Assembly (NCBI GenBank): GCA_022825895.1
Contig: JAJDVX010000022.1
Span: forward strand, 62,001 to 126,000
From: Chloroflexota bacterium
GTDB lineage: Bacteria; Chloroflexota; UBA11872
Length of the DNA stretch: 64,000 nucleotides
Direction: 5' to 3'
Positions 10,403-19,836 of this stretch are shown piece by piece (the first letter of the stretch is position 1; each line of letters begins with the position of its first letter). The notes beneath the pieces were generated by a model. The model had not been told where the DNA came from and did not search any database. It saw only the letters and a program-made list of their open reading frames with translations. The translations under genes and the position numbers were made by a program.

Positions 10403-11026
10403 TCAGGCGGCGCGCGGCGCCAGCACGCGCGTCGCTACCGGCTCGGGAAGGTTGGACGCCGTGACGCCAATTGACGTCTCGGGCGTGGGTTCGGCTTCAC
10501 TGAGGGCCCTGGCGGCATCCATCCAGGAGATCCGGCCGTTCTCGGACCGACCAAACGGGATCACGAGGTTGGGTTCGATACGGTTGACGAGTTGGACCAC
10601 GCGCTCAACGCCGTCATCCGCATTCACAATCAGCACCTGGGCGGCACCCAACTCCTCGAGCATCGCGGTGGTCATGTCGGACTCGAGGCTGGCGATCACA
10701 GCTACGGTGACCCGGTCGATGTCAAGCGCAAAGACCGTGCGGGGGGATCCGGCGTCGGGCGCCGGGGATCCGGCAATGCCGTGGAGGTACACGCCGGAAA
10801 CGTCGTATTCGCCCGGGCCAGCGGCCACATACGTCTCGCGACCAGCGTGGTTCGGAAGGACCAGGCGTTCGGCGCCGGGCGGCAATTCAGGGTTCGTGAT
10901 AGCGACCAAATCGGCCTTCGGAAATGTGGATTTACGGGTTTGGCCGGAGGTTTGCGGGTCGGTGACGAGCGCGCCGTCGCGTCCGCGGAATCGAAAGCAA
11001 CTGCCCCCGACCCACGTGATTTCCAT
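10403..11026 (-). CDS. MBL-fold protein lacking zinc ligands (UlaG/YycJ-like relative)
   Basis: The 207-residue protein starts MEITWVGGSCFRFRGRDG and has PGEYDVSGVYLHGI, both typical of small MBL-fold hydrolases of the UlaG-like group. Where these have a THxHxDH zinc motif it reads AITNPELPPGAE. No other histidine cluster replaces it, so it is probably non-hydrolytic. The open frame runs 15 residues further upstream (to 11071), but the family start is the ATG at 11026. It is divergent from the polysaccharide cluster. Confidence 0.7.
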   Translation of the reverse strand: MEITWVGGSCFRFRGRDGALVTDPQTSGQTRKSTFPKADLVAITNPELPPGAERLVLPNHAGRETYVAAGPGEYDVSGVYLHGIAGSPAPDAGSPRTVFALDIDRVTVAVIASLESDMTTAMLEELGAAQVLIVNADDGVERVVQLVNRIEPNLVIPFGRSENGRISWMDAARALSEAEPTPETSIGVTASNLPEPVATRVLAPRAA

Positions 11027-11145
11027 GCGCTGCGCAGGCTCCAACGCCTGTCGGTCTCCGAAGCGTAGCACGGGGCCGGGCCAGCGGCTGTCGGGCAGCC
11101 TCCCGCGCTAGAATAGCCGGCCCCCGAGTTGAGGGGCCCTTATCC

Positions 11146-11988
11146 ATGGGCACCATTGTTGCGAAGGGGCCGTTTGCCCCAGCCCGAAACGTTGTAGCGG
11201 CCACGCGCGAACTGCTTTCGTACGCCGACTTGCTGCAAAACCTGGTCGTACGCGACCTGAAAGTCCGCTATCGCGGCTCCGTGCTTGGGTTTGCCTGGGC
11301 CTTGCTCAACCCCCTGCTGATGATGGGTGTCTTCACGCTGGTCTTTCAGGTCTTGGCCAAAACGGACCCGATCGAGCGATATCCCTTCTTTCTGCTCAGC
11401 GCGTTGGTCCCCTGGCTGTTCACCCAGCACGCGGTGACGACGGCGATGCGCAGCGTGACCTCCAACGCCTTGCTCATCAAGAAGGTCTACTTTCCGCGTG
11501 AATTACTGCCGCTGAGCGCGGTGTTGGCCAGCTTCATCAACTTTGTGCTGGCGTACGTGGTCTTCTGGCTGGTGGCGCTCCCGTTTGGTGTTGGTGTGAC
11601 CCGGACCATGCTGGCCGTGCCGCTGGTGATGCTGCTGCACCTGGTCTTTGTGCTGGGACTCGGCCTGCTGCTGGCGACGGTGAACGTGTTTTTCCGCGAC
11701 ACGGAGCACATCGTTGAGGTTGGAATGCTGGCCTGGTTTTTCCTGACCCCCATCTTCTATGCCATGTCCATCGTTCCAAACAACACGGTGCTGGGACTGG
11801 ACATTCACCGATGGGTGTTCATGCTCAATCCCATGGCGACGCTCGTAACGGACTATCGCTACGCGTTTATGTGGGGCTTCCCGCCGATCCGGCACTCATT
11901 AGTGACGATCGTGACCGCGCTGGTGCTGCTGGGCGTGGGCTGGTGGATGTTCCGCCGGCTGGCGAGTCGCTTCGCGGAAGAGCTCTAG
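11146..11988 (+). CDS. wzm: ABC-2 type polysaccharide/polyol-phosphate export permease (Wzm-like)
   Basis: This is the membrane subunit of an ABC exporter moving lipid-linked polysaccharide across the inner membrane. The 280 residues show an N-terminal amphipathic stretch with LVVRDLKVRYRGSVLGFAWALLNPLL, the signature of this permease family, then about six hydrophobic segments (near residues 50-70, 80-100, 125-150, 160-185, 190-210 and 250-272). The ATPase partner follows at 12665. An opposite-strand gene lies between them, which is unusual. First gene of the polysaccharide cluster. Confidence 0.9.
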   Translation: MGTIVAKGPFAPARNVVAATRELLSYADLLQNLVVRDLKVRYRGSVLGFAWALLNPLLMMGVFTLVFQVLAKTDPIERYPFFLLSALVPWLFTQHAVTTAMRSVTSNALLIKKVYFPRELLPLSAVLASFINFVLAYVVFWLVALPFGVGVTRTMLAVPLVMLLHLVFVLGLGLLLATVNVFFRDTEHIVEVGMLAWFFLTPIFYAMSIVPNNTVLGLDIHRWVFMLNPMATLVTDYRYAFMWGFPPIRHSLVTIVTALVLLGVGWWMFRRLASRFAEEL

Positions 11989-12112
11989 GCCTGATGGGAC
12001 GACGAGCGTGGCCGTGGCGCGCAGGCCACCCTGAACGCCCAGCATCACCTCACGATTGCCGCGTTCCGTCTTTCAGGCCGTGCGTATTCGAGCGGTCAGC
12101 GTGATCGGCCGC

Positions 12113-12574
12113 TCAGCGTACCGGGAAGAAGATGTCGGTCCGCCATTTCGACGTGTCGGGCTCGGCGCCGGGGTCCGTGACGTAGACCTCCCAGGGCGCA
12201 CCGGCAGGTTCGAGCCCTTGCGAACTCATCCACTCGGTCAGTGCCGACCAGGTTTGCGGAAGGCTCTCGTAGGGCCCCATGTGCGTGACCGTGGCGACGG
12301 TTCCGGCGGGCAACTCGCCTGCTTGAACGCGACTCGTGCCCTCCAGGGCCGACGCCACGGGCATTCCGCATTCGAGGTCGACCGTGTGGCCGTCCATGCT
12401 GTGATAGCGGGAGAAGGGCATACCGGCAGGATTCTGGCCGCATTCTTGGATGTATCCGTAAACCTCGCCGAACAACGACCCCATGAGATCACTGAGTTCG
12501 TCCGTGGTGCTGGAGGCTCGGATTCCCAGGATGGGCTGGGATTCAACCTGCCGTGTCTCGAAACTCAGCGACAT
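12113..12574 (-). CDS. GyrI-like / AraC effector-binding domain protein
   Basis: The 153-residue protein is a stand-alone SOUL/GyrI-like small-molecule-binding domain: FETRQVESQPILGIRAS at the N-terminus, PFSRYHSMDGHTVDLECGMPV in the middle, and TVATVTHMGPYESLPQTWSALTEW followed by PWEVYVTDPG towards the C-terminus, as in BmrR/Rob effector domains. No DNA-binding domain is present. The start at 12574 is chosen because GGGGAGAG lies just upstream and the family begins here. The frame is open much further upstream (to 12973), but that part is antisense to the ABC ATPase gene. It runs against the exporter genes on both sides. Confidence 0.8.
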   Translation of the reverse strand: MSLSFETRQVESQPILGIRASSTTDELSDLMGSLFGEVYGYIQECGQNPAGMPFSRYHSMDGHTVDLECGMPVASALEGTSRVQAGELPAGTVATVTHMGPYESLPQTWSALTEWMSSQGLEPAGAPWEVYVTDPGAEPDTSKWRTDIFFPVR

Positions 12575-12664
12575 CGCGCATCTCTCCCCGTCAGTTGCCA
12601 GCTTGGGGCAATTCCATCGCGACCCTTGGCTGGCGTAGGTCGACGATCGGACGTCAGAGTCTAA

Positions 12665-14371
12665 ATGCCTACCGCCATTGAACTTCGAGGGGTTCGCAAG
12701 CGCTTCAGGATTCGACATGAAGCCGCGCGCACCTGGCAGGGCATGGCGCTGGCGCTGCTGGGCCGCCGACGCATTGAGCATGAAGAGTTCTGGGCGCTCG
12801 ACGGCGTTGACCTGGACGTGGCCGCGGGCGAAACGCTGGGCATCATCGGCCCAAACGGCTCGGGTAAGACCACGATACTCAAGCTGCTGGCACGCACCAT
12901 TGAACCGACGACAGGCGACGTGGTCGCGCGCGGCAAGGTATTCGGTCTGCTCGAACTTGGCGCCGGCATGCATCCGGACCTGACCGGGCGCGAGAACATC
13001 TTCCTTAACGGTTCGTTCCTGGGCATCGAGCGTCAGGAAATGCGGCAGCTCTACGACCGCATCGTGGCCTTTGCCGAATTAGACCGATTCATCGACACGC
13101 CGGTTCGCCACTACTCGTCGGGCATGTTCATGCGGCTTGGGTTTTCGATTGCAATCAACGTCGATCCGGACATCTTGCTGATCGACGAGGTGTTGGCGGT
13201 CGGAGACGCGCGCTTCACGGCCAAGTGCTATGAGGCGCTGGCTGAGATCAAGGCCCGCGGGCGCACGCTGGTATTCGTGTCCCACGATCCGATCCAGGTG
13301 CGCCGCTTCTGCGACCGGGTGCTGTGGATCGACCAAGGAAAGATCCAGGCCCTAGGCGACCCGCGCGACGTGATTCAGCAGTATCTGCAGCACATGCGCG
13401 GTTCGGAAGCCTTGACGGAGTCCGAGCAAGCGTCAGCAGCGCCCGACCCAGGCGGCGAGCAACTTCGGATCCGCGCGGCCACGGTCGCCGACAGCGCCAC
13501 CGGGGTCGAGAGCTATGCCTTTCTTCCCGGCGGCGTGATGCGCTTGGAATTGGAGCTGGAGGCGGACGACTACCTTGACGACGTGGTGGTTGGATGCGCC
13601 GTCCGGCGAAGCGACGGCCTGCTCGTGCACGAGACATCCACGGCGGCAACGCTTGGACCGACCGCCGTGCAGCCGGGACGAACGCGCGTGGAGTGCTCAC
13701 TTGGTCCGCTGCCGCTCGGACCTGGAAGCTATCAGCTATCGCTGGGCGTGTGGCCGACCGAGAATCGAAGACGTCCGTACCACATGTGGCCTGACGCCAT
13801 CACGATATTCGTTGGCAAGGCCACGGTCTCCCAACGCGGCGTGGCCGTGGTGCCGTCGCAATGGAGAGTCTCGCTAGCCCCACCCGAGGACGAATTGCAA
13901 TCCGCGTTGGCGCCTATCGCCCAGCCGGACATGCTCACGGAAGCGGCCGGGCCTTTCTGGGCGCCGCCGCCGGAGCAGCTGGTCATGGGCGCGCGTGAGT
14001 CTGAATGGCTCGGCGAAGGCTGGTTTCCGGCGGAAAACTGGCCGCCGCGCGTGCGGTGGACCAGCGAACGCGCCGTGGCCTACGTCTGCCAGGACGTCGG
14101 TCAGGGATCGCTCGTGCTCTCCGCCTGCCGTCCGCTGCATGGCCGGGCACAGGCCGAGGGCCGGGTAAGCCTCAACGGACTTCACATCGCAACGTTTCAA
14201 CTCCACGGGATGGACTTTGAGGACGTAGTCGTGCCGCTGGATCCGGTGACATCGCCGACGTCGCACGAGTTGGTCATAGAAGTCGACGATGCCCTGGTAC
14301 CTGCCGAGGTTGGCCTGGACTCGGACACTCGCCCGCTCGGCATCGCCGTGCGCGCAATCCGGGTGGAATGA
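12665..14371 (+). CDS. wzt: ABC exporter ATPase with long C-terminal carbohydrate-binding region (Wzt-like)
   Basis: This is the ATPase that powers polysaccharide export with the Wzm-like permease. Residues 1-250 form the nucleotide-binding domain: Walker A GPNGSGKT (62-69), signature YSSGMFMRL (150-158), Walker B ILLIDEVLAVGD (170-181) and the SHD switch. Residues ~265-400 resemble the Wzt C-terminal beta-sandwich that reads the glycan end. A further ~140 residues (430-568) look like a second beta-rich module. At 568 residues it is longer than typical Wzt (~400-470). It overlaps the next gene by 4 bases (ATGA). Confidence 0.9.
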   Translation: MPTAIELRGVRKRFRIRHEAARTWQGMALALLGRRRIEHEEFWALDGVDLDVAAGETLGIIGPNGSGKTTILKLLARTIEPTTGDVVARGKVFGLLELGAGMHPDLTGRENIFLNGSFLGIERQEMRQLYDRIVAFAELDRFIDTPVRHYSSGMFMRLGFSIAINVDPDILLIDEVLAVGDARFTAKCYEALAEIKARGRTLVFVSHDPIQVRRFCDRVLWIDQGKIQALGDPRDVIQQYLQHMRGSEALTESEQASAAPDPGGEQLRIRAATVADSATGVESYAFLPGGVMRLELELEADDYLDDVVVGCAVRRSDGLLVHETSTAATLGPTAVQPGRTRVECSLGPLPLGPGSYQLSLGVWPTENRRRPYHMWPDAITIFVGKATVSQRGVAVVPSQWRVSLAPPEDELQSALAPIAQPDMLTEAAGPFWAPPPEQLVMGARESEWLGEGWFPAENWPPRVRWTSERAVAYVCQDVGQGSLVLSACRPLHGRAQAEGRVSLNGLHIATFQLHGMDFEDVVVPLDPVTSPTSHELVIEVDDALVPAEVGLDSDTRPLGIAVRAIRVE

Positions 14372-15729
14372 CCACGGACCATCCGCCCGTTCGGATCGTC
14401 GTGCTGAACTACAACGGCGCCGGGCGGATTGAGCGCTGCCTGGAGCGATTGCTCGCTACTCGTTATCCCGACTTCCGCGTAACGGTGGTGGACAACGCAT
14501 CGAGCGATGGCTCGCCAGCGAGCATCGAACAAGCGTTTCCCGAGGTTGAGCTGATTGAGAACGGTGCCAACCTGGGGTTCTCGCGAGGCAACAACCGCGC
14601 ACTGCGGACGGCAAGCGAGCCATACCTGGGACTGCTCAACCCGGACACCGAGGTGGAGCCCGACTGGCTGCAGCCGCTGGTGGCACGCCTTGCCGGTGAT
14701 CCGCTGGCCGGCGGTGTGGGAGCGAAGCTACTGCATCAGTACGACCGGCTTCCGCTGCGGTTGAACGTCCCGACGTTTTCCCCGCCGCCACCGGACACTC
14801 GCCAGCTTGGCGTCCGCTTCTACGGCGCGGAGTCACGAGCGGGCGCCGCCGACGTGATCGGCGGCGCCCATGGTGTGGAACTGAATGCGTACGGCCACCC
14901 GTTTCGCTGGACAGAGGCCGACCTTGAACTCGCCGTGCCGGTAGGTGACGGGGAAGCGACGTTTTCCGTGGATTTGGCCTCGGGAGACGGACGAGCGCCG
15001 GTGGCGATCAGCGTGAGCGCCGGCGACCAGCCGCTGGTCGAGACCCGGGTGCCTAGCGAGCGCACGACGCTTCAGATTGACTTGAGCGCCGACATGGTGC
15101 GGCGGCTGGCGCGGCCGGCCATTGAATGTGCCGGGATCTGGCCGCTGGCCGACGGTTCGATGCGCGATCGTGGAACGCACCTCCTGGCGGGCGTTCCCTG
15201 GTCGGCCTGGGACGACGCCTCCTACAACCAGCCGCGGGAAGTCTTCGCCGTCAAGGGCGCGGCCGTGCTGTATCGGCGGTCGATGCTGGAGGGGCTGGAC
15301 TACCTGGATGACGGCATCTTTATGTACTACGAGGACGCCGACCTTGCCTGGCGCGCCCGACGCCGCGGCTGGCGGTTCTGGTACGAACCAGCATCCGTCG
15401 TTCGCCACGAACACGCAGCGCTCAGTCGGGAGTGGTCGCCGGGATTCGTTCGCAACGTTGAGTTCGGCAAGCTGCGGATGCTTGGAAAAAATGCGCCGCG
15501 GTCGTGGGTGGGCCGGCACGCGGCGGCCGCATTGAAGTTTGCCTCAGGCGATTTCCGGAATGCGTTGGCGCTGCGTGATGTCGAAGCGGCGCGCCGCGTG
15601 GCGGCGCGACTGCGGGCACTCGGCGACGCCGCCCTCGCCGGGCCGAGCACCTGGCGGCTGCGGGGCCAGGAAGCCCGCCTTGCCCCACTGGACGGTCGGG
15701 AGTTGCGTCCGTTCCTGGAGTCGTCGTGA
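14368..15729 (+). CDS. GT2 family glycosyltransferase with internal beta-rich insert
   Basis: A cytoplasmic GT-A glycosyltransferase that probably adds a sugar to a lipid-linked or polymer acceptor. VVLNYNGAGRIERCLERLL and VVDNASSDGSP mark the nucleotide-sugar site, LGLLNPDTEVEPDW (residues 87-100) the DxD-like metal site, and YYEDADLAWRARRRGW the acceptor-side ED motif. About 120 residues (130-250) between the two halves do not belong to the GT2 fold. They read as alternating strands (ATFSVDLASGDGRAPVAISV), as in a sandwich domain. Overlaps both neighbours by 4 bases. Confidence 0.9.
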   Translation: MTTDHPPVRIVVLNYNGAGRIERCLERLLATRYPDFRVTVVDNASSDGSPASIEQAFPEVELIENGANLGFSRGNNRALRTASEPYLGLLNPDTEVEPDWLQPLVARLAGDPLAGGVGAKLLHQYDRLPLRLNVPTFSPPPPDTRQLGVRFYGAESRAGAADVIGGAHGVELNAYGHPFRWTEADLELAVPVGDGEATFSVDLASGDGRAPVAISVSAGDQPLVETRVPSERTTLQIDLSADMVRRLARPAIECAGIWPLADGSMRDRGTHLLAGVPWSAWDDASYNQPREVFAVKGAAVLYRRSMLEGLDYLDDGIFMYYEDADLAWRARRRGWRFWYEPASVVRHEHAALSREWSPGFVRNVEFGKLRMLGKNAPRSWVGRHAAAALKFASGDFRNALALRDVEAARRVAARLRALGDAALAGPSTWRLRGQEARLAPLDGRELRPFLESS

Positions 15730-17306
15730 AGGCGGCGGTCTACAACCGCTGGCTGCACGAGAAGGGAGGGGGCGAGCGTCACGCCGTCATGGCGGCGCGC
15801 GTCCTGGCCGAGCGCTTCGAGACTGAACTCATCACGCATCGCCCGATTGAGCGGGACGCCCTGGCGGATGCCCTGCACATTGATCTGGATCGGATTGGCG
15901 TGCGCGTGATTCCGGCGCTCCCGCCCAATCGGTTTACCGAGGTCACTCGCGAGTACGACCTGTTCGTCAACTCGTCGTTCATGACCAACCAGCCGTCGGC
16001 GGCGCGCCATAGCGTGATGCTCGTGCTCTTCCCATCCCCAATCGATCGCACCTGGCCCGAACGGGTGCGTCAATCGGTTGGCCGGTTCCTCAAGCGACAG
16101 CTGCTGTTGCCCGAATGGAGCGACGGGTTCTACGACGTCCAAGAGCTTGGCCGCGGGTGGTTTCGGTACACGACCGATCACGCTCGGGTCAGATTGCGCG
16201 TGCCCCGCGGCCGCGGGCCCGTGCCCATCGACATTGTGGCCGGAAACTTCAGGCCCGACGGAAGCTTGCCGGTCTGTTGCCTGGCGGACGGGCACCTGGT
16301 AGCCGAACACGCGTTTGCGCCGCGTCCGGGCAACTTTGAGACGTGGCGCATCAGCCTTGACCGACGATATGTGAAGGACGGATTCGCCAATCTGCTGCTG
16401 ACATCGCCGACCAGGAATCCGGCCAAGGAGACGGCCGAGGCGGACAATCGCGAGATTGGCCTGGCCGTTACCGACGTTCGGGTGCGCCATCCCCGGCACT
16501 TGCTCTATGAGTTGCTGTTCCGTCGTGCGTTGCCGGAATTGGGCTGGCGTCTCGAATGGTTGCCGGAGCCGCACTCACTGGCCAATCTCGATACGTACGA
16601 TCTGATCTGTCCAATCTCGGCGTACAGTCGCACGTGGATGGAAAGCTACTGGCAACGTAGCGGGCCACTGCTGTATCCGCCGGTGGATACGAGTTGGGCC
16701 GAACCTCGGGCCAAGTCGCCGTCGATTCTGAGCGTCGGTCGCTTTTTTCGAGGCTCGCACGAAAAAAAGCACGGCGTGCTGATCGATCAATTCAAGCAGA
16801 TGTGCCGGGATGGTCTGGAGGGCTGGACGCTGCGATTGGCCGGCCATCAGAGTCGACGAGATGCAGATCTGCACTACACCGACGACTTACGCCGGCGCGC
16901 GGACGGGTATCCGGTTGAGTTTGCCGTCGATGCCCCGTTTGAAGACTTGCAGCGCTTCTACGGTGAAGCGCAGGTCTACTGGCACGCCGCCGGGTACGGT
17001 GAGAAGGTCAATCGCCATCCGATCAAGTTTGAGCACTTTGGGATTTCCGTGGTCGAGGCCATGGCCAACGCGGTCGTGCCAGTCGTGCTGAATCAGGGTG
17101 GACCACCTGAAGTCATTCACGATGGACAGGACGGCTTTCTGTGGACCACGACCAGCGAGCTGCGCGAGCGGACGTGGAGCCTGATCCGGGATCAGGAGCT
17201 GCGAGGTCGCATGGCGACTCGCGCCAGGCGCTCGAGCCAGCGCTTCAGCACATCGGCGTTTCGGGATCGACTTAACGAACTGGTCACGGATCTCGTTGGC
17301 CAGTAG
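15726..17306 (+). CDS. GT4-type glycosyltransferase with internal beta-rich insert
   Basis: This 526-residue GT-B enzyme starts VKAAVYNRWLHEKGGGERHA (GTG start overlapping the previous stop). The C-terminal half has SVGRFFRGSHEKKH and the EHFGISVVEAMANAVVPVVLNQGGPPEVI donor-binding block with the GT4 E-x7-E pattern. Residues ~130-255 form a non-GT-B insert of predicted beta strands (ARVRLRVPRGRGPVPIDIVA), so it is longer than a usual GT4 (~380). The preceding GT2 and the Wzt-like gene also carry extra beta modules. Confidence 0.88.
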   Translation: MKAAVYNRWLHEKGGGERHAVMAARVLAERFETELITHRPIERDALADALHIDLDRIGVRVIPALPPNRFTEVTREYDLFVNSSFMTNQPSAARHSVMLVLFPSPIDRTWPERVRQSVGRFLKRQLLLPEWSDGFYDVQELGRGWFRYTTDHARVRLRVPRGRGPVPIDIVAGNFRPDGSLPVCCLADGHLVAEHAFAPRPGNFETWRISLDRRYVKDGFANLLLTSPTRNPAKETAEADNREIGLAVTDVRVRHPRHLLYELLFRRALPELGWRLEWLPEPHSLANLDTYDLICPISAYSRTWMESYWQRSGPLLYPPVDTSWAEPRAKSPSILSVGRFFRGSHEKKHGVLIDQFKQMCRDGLEGWTLRLAGHQSRRDADLHYTDDLRRRADGYPVEFAVDAPFEDLQRFYGEAQVYWHAAGYGEKVNRHPIKFEHFGISVVEAMANAVVPVVLNQGGPPEVIHDGQDGFLWTTTSELRERTWSLIRDQELRGRMATRARRSSQRFSTSAFRDRLNELVTDLVGQ

Positions 17307-17330
17307 CCGCGCCCACATCCGGGCTGTCGA

Positions 17331-19577
17331 ATGACGCAGGTGCGCCGCCTGATGGGTTGGAGCCGGGCGCGCCCCGTGTTTCTCCTGTTCCTCGTCGCCT
17401 TCACGTTCTACTCGATGAGCCTGGGCCCGGCGCGCAACGGCTCGGGCTACAGCGCGGACGGAACGTTTGCGTTCGAAATGGCCAAGAGCGTGATGATTGA
17501 TCGAGGTCACGCGTATCTGCGCGACCAGAACAGAAACTTCGCTCGCTGGGGCGTGGGCTTGCCGACAGCCTTCATGCCGATCGTCGCGTTTGCCGAGCCG
17601 CTGGCCAGAATGGCGCCGCAGCGGGACCGCATTCCCCTGGGCGAGTACGACGTGCTGCTGGTGAATCAACCCGCACTCGGCGGGACACCGGGACCTGATG
17701 TCCGGCGAGAGCTTCTTCTCGAAATCGAACCCGGGGCCTACGACCGCCTTGCGCTGGTGTCGCACAGCGGGCTGAGCGCCGGCTTTACCCAGGGGACTGA
17801 AATCGCGCGGCTCGAGCTCACCGACACCACGGGATTATCCACCGAGCATCCAATTCGAGTCGGCATCGAAACCGCAGAGTGGGCCTACGACCGCGGCGAC
17901 GTGCGCGCCGTGATTCAGCACGATCAACCGCCGCCGGTGGCACGGCACATCGGCAACGCACGCGCCTATTACTACGGGGCGACGTGGCGCTTCGACTCGC
18001 CGCGGGAACTCGAGTCGGCGCGAATCACCTATCTGCTGCCGGACGGCAATTTCTATGTCGACGGACTGGCCCTGCGTTCACCCGACGGAGATTGGATCGA
18101 CGGGCCTGGGGTTGGACGCGTCTGGTCGGAACGGCAAAACCGCGAGTTCTTCCGACGCATCTGGGTCGCGTTAGCGAACGCGTTCGTATCGGCCCTTGGA
18201 GTCGTCCTCGTGGCGCGGATTGTGCGACGGCTGAATTACAGCGAGCGCGTGGCGCTTGTCAGCGGACTGATCTACGCGGTCGGAACGATGGCGTGGCCCT
18301 ACGCCAAGTTCGACTTCTCCGAGCCGCTGGTTACCACGCTGCTACTAGCGGCGGTGTGGCTCTTGCTGATACACGGCTCGAGCGGACGGCAACGCTACGC
18401 ACTATTGGCCGGATCTGTGGCGTTCGCGGCCGTGCTTACCAAGTACGTCAGTGTGATCGCCGTGCCGATCCTGCTGGCCGGACTTGTGATTGGCGCCAGG
18501 TCGGAGCGTACGTGGAGGGAGACCCTCCGGCACTCGATTCGACCGGCGCTTCTGTTTTCAGCGCCGTTTCTGGTCGTCATTCCGCCAGCCCTCGTCGCGG
18601 CGGCGTTGCTGTTCGACTTCCATCTGCTGTACGTGAGTGAACTCATCGGCGGTCTGCAGCGGGGTTGGCTGGAACTGCCGTTTCGGCTGGGACTTGTCGG
18701 CCTCATCAGCAGTTGGGGCAAAGGCGTGCTCTGGTACAACCCAATTCTGCTGGTCACGTTGCCGGTGCTGCCCTGGTTCATTCGTCGGCATGGCTGGCGG
18801 TCGCTCGTATTCGTCGGCATCCCGCTTGCCTACGCCCTGCTCTACAGTCGCAAGCAAGTCTGGTACGGCGGCAACACCTGGGGCCCGCGCTATCTGGTTC
18901 CGGCGCTTCCGTTGCTGGTGATCGTGGGGGCCCCGCTGTTTGAGCGAGTTCTTGAGCGAGCGCGTAGCTGGCTGCCAGGTGTGGCCCTGGCCGGTGTGGT
19001 GCTCGTCAGCGCCAGCGTGCAATTCATGGGCGTCGCCAAGGACTTTATCTCCTACCTGGATCTCTTTCAGCAGCAGGTTGCGGGAGCGGTGCCGCAGAAT
19101 GGCGCCATCTATGGCGGCGCTGACTATCAGCCGTGGTCGTCGATCCAGCCTGAAGGCGACTTCGCGGCGGTGCTCTATGCGTACCAGTTCTCACCGTTGC
19201 TGGCCCATGCCTGGCTCCTTAGAGCCGACGCCGTCAACCTGATTGCGCCCGATCGAACGGACTGGTTGGCCGACGCCCTGGGCCGCACGCCATGGCTGCG
19301 CTTCGGGATCGATGCCGTGCCCGCGAATCCCGAACATGGCCTGGGGCTGGACTTCTGGTCGCTAAGCCTCACGGAGAGTTTCCTGGCCTATCCGGGATTC
19401 CTGTTCTGGGTGGCTGCCCTCCTGCTGGTCCTGCAATTCACCGCGCTGGGGGCCTGGGTGGGCCTGAGCGGTCGAATCTGGCCCTCCGCGCGCGGCGTGT
19501 GGTCATTCCGTTTTCTTTCGATTGGCGCCTTTGCCGCGCTGTTGATTAGCTTTGACACGCTACATTTCATGCTCTAG
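17331..19577 (+). CDS. large polytopic membrane protein, GT-C/GT39-like
   Basis: This 748-residue protein probably uses polyprenyl-phosphate sugars at the outer face of the membrane. It has one N-terminal membrane segment (about residues 14-32), a long exported region (~35-280) rich in beta strands and acidic residues, then about ten membrane segments. The GNTWGPRYLVPALPLLVIVG segment is characteristic of bacterial GT39/GT83-like transferases. No specific donor can be named. It starts 24 bases after the preceding GT4. Confidence 0.75.
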   Translation: MTQVRRLMGWSRARPVFLLFLVAFTFYSMSLGPARNGSGYSADGTFAFEMAKSVMIDRGHAYLRDQNRNFARWGVGLPTAFMPIVAFAEPLARMAPQRDRIPLGEYDVLLVNQPALGGTPGPDVRRELLLEIEPGAYDRLALVSHSGLSAGFTQGTEIARLELTDTTGLSTEHPIRVGIETAEWAYDRGDVRAVIQHDQPPPVARHIGNARAYYYGATWRFDSPRELESARITYLLPDGNFYVDGLALRSPDGDWIDGPGVGRVWSERQNREFFRRIWVALANAFVSALGVVLVARIVRRLNYSERVALVSGLIYAVGTMAWPYAKFDFSEPLVTTLLLAAVWLLLIHGSSGRQRYALLAGSVAFAAVLTKYVSVIAVPILLAGLVIGARSERTWRETLRHSIRPALLFSAPFLVVIPPALVAAALLFDFHLLYVSELIGGLQRGWLELPFRLGLVGLISSWGKGVLWYNPILLVTLPVLPWFIRRHGWRSLVFVGIPLAYALLYSRKQVWYGGNTWGPRYLVPALPLLVIVGAPLFERVLERARSWLPGVALAGVVLVSASVQFMGVAKDFISYLDLFQQQVAGAVPQNGAIYGGADYQPWSSIQPEGDFAAVLYAYQFSPLLAHAWLLRADAVNLIAPDRTDWLADALGRTPWLRFGIDAVPANPEHGLGLDFWSLSLTESFLAYPGFLFWVAALLLVLQFTALGAWVGLSGRIWPSARGVWSFRFLSIGAFAALLISFDTLHFML

Positions 19578-19605
19578 CTTCAAATGAAGGGAGCAGGCGA
19601 CACTC

Positions 19606-19836
19606 ATGGCTGATTCGGACGCGCCGTCCGCGCCGCCGCTCATTCCAGACGACTTTCTCGCGATCCTGCGCTGCGTAAACGACGATCATCCGCGCGATGA
19701 CGGCGTATTGCGCATCGAGGGCGACTTCCTGGTCTGTACGGTCTGCGGTTATCGATACAAAGTCGAGGACGGGATTCCCAACATGCTGTGGGAAGACGCG
19801 ATCCCACCGAGACGCGAAGAAGCCGCCCGCTCGTGA
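19606..19836 (+). CDS. Trm112-like zinc-ribbon small protein
   Basis: The 76-residue protein resembles the Trm112/YcaR (UPF0434) family: DDFLAILRCVNDD, then FLVCTVCGYRYKVEDGIPNML. Family members carry two CxxC pairs; here only C23, C44 and C47 remain, so the first pair is incomplete. A good GAAGGGAG ribosome site precedes the ATG. It overlaps the radical SAM gene by 4 bases (GTGA), which suggests the two products work together. In other systems Trm112-type proteins activate methyltransferases; the role here is unknown. Confidence 0.75.
   Translation: MADSDAPSAPPLIPDDFLAILRCVNDDHPRDDGVLRIEGDFLVCTVCGYRYKVEDGIPNMLWEDAIPPRREEAARS

Noticed and set aside
11109-11114. TAGAAT considered as a -10 box for the polysaccharide cluster
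   Set aside because: No -35 hexamer at the right distance. The box alone is too weak.
12008-12029. GTGGCC...GGCCAC hairpin after the Wzm-like gene, considered as a terminator
   Set aside because: It has a 10-base loop and no T-run, and inverted pairs of this size are frequent in GC-rich DNA.
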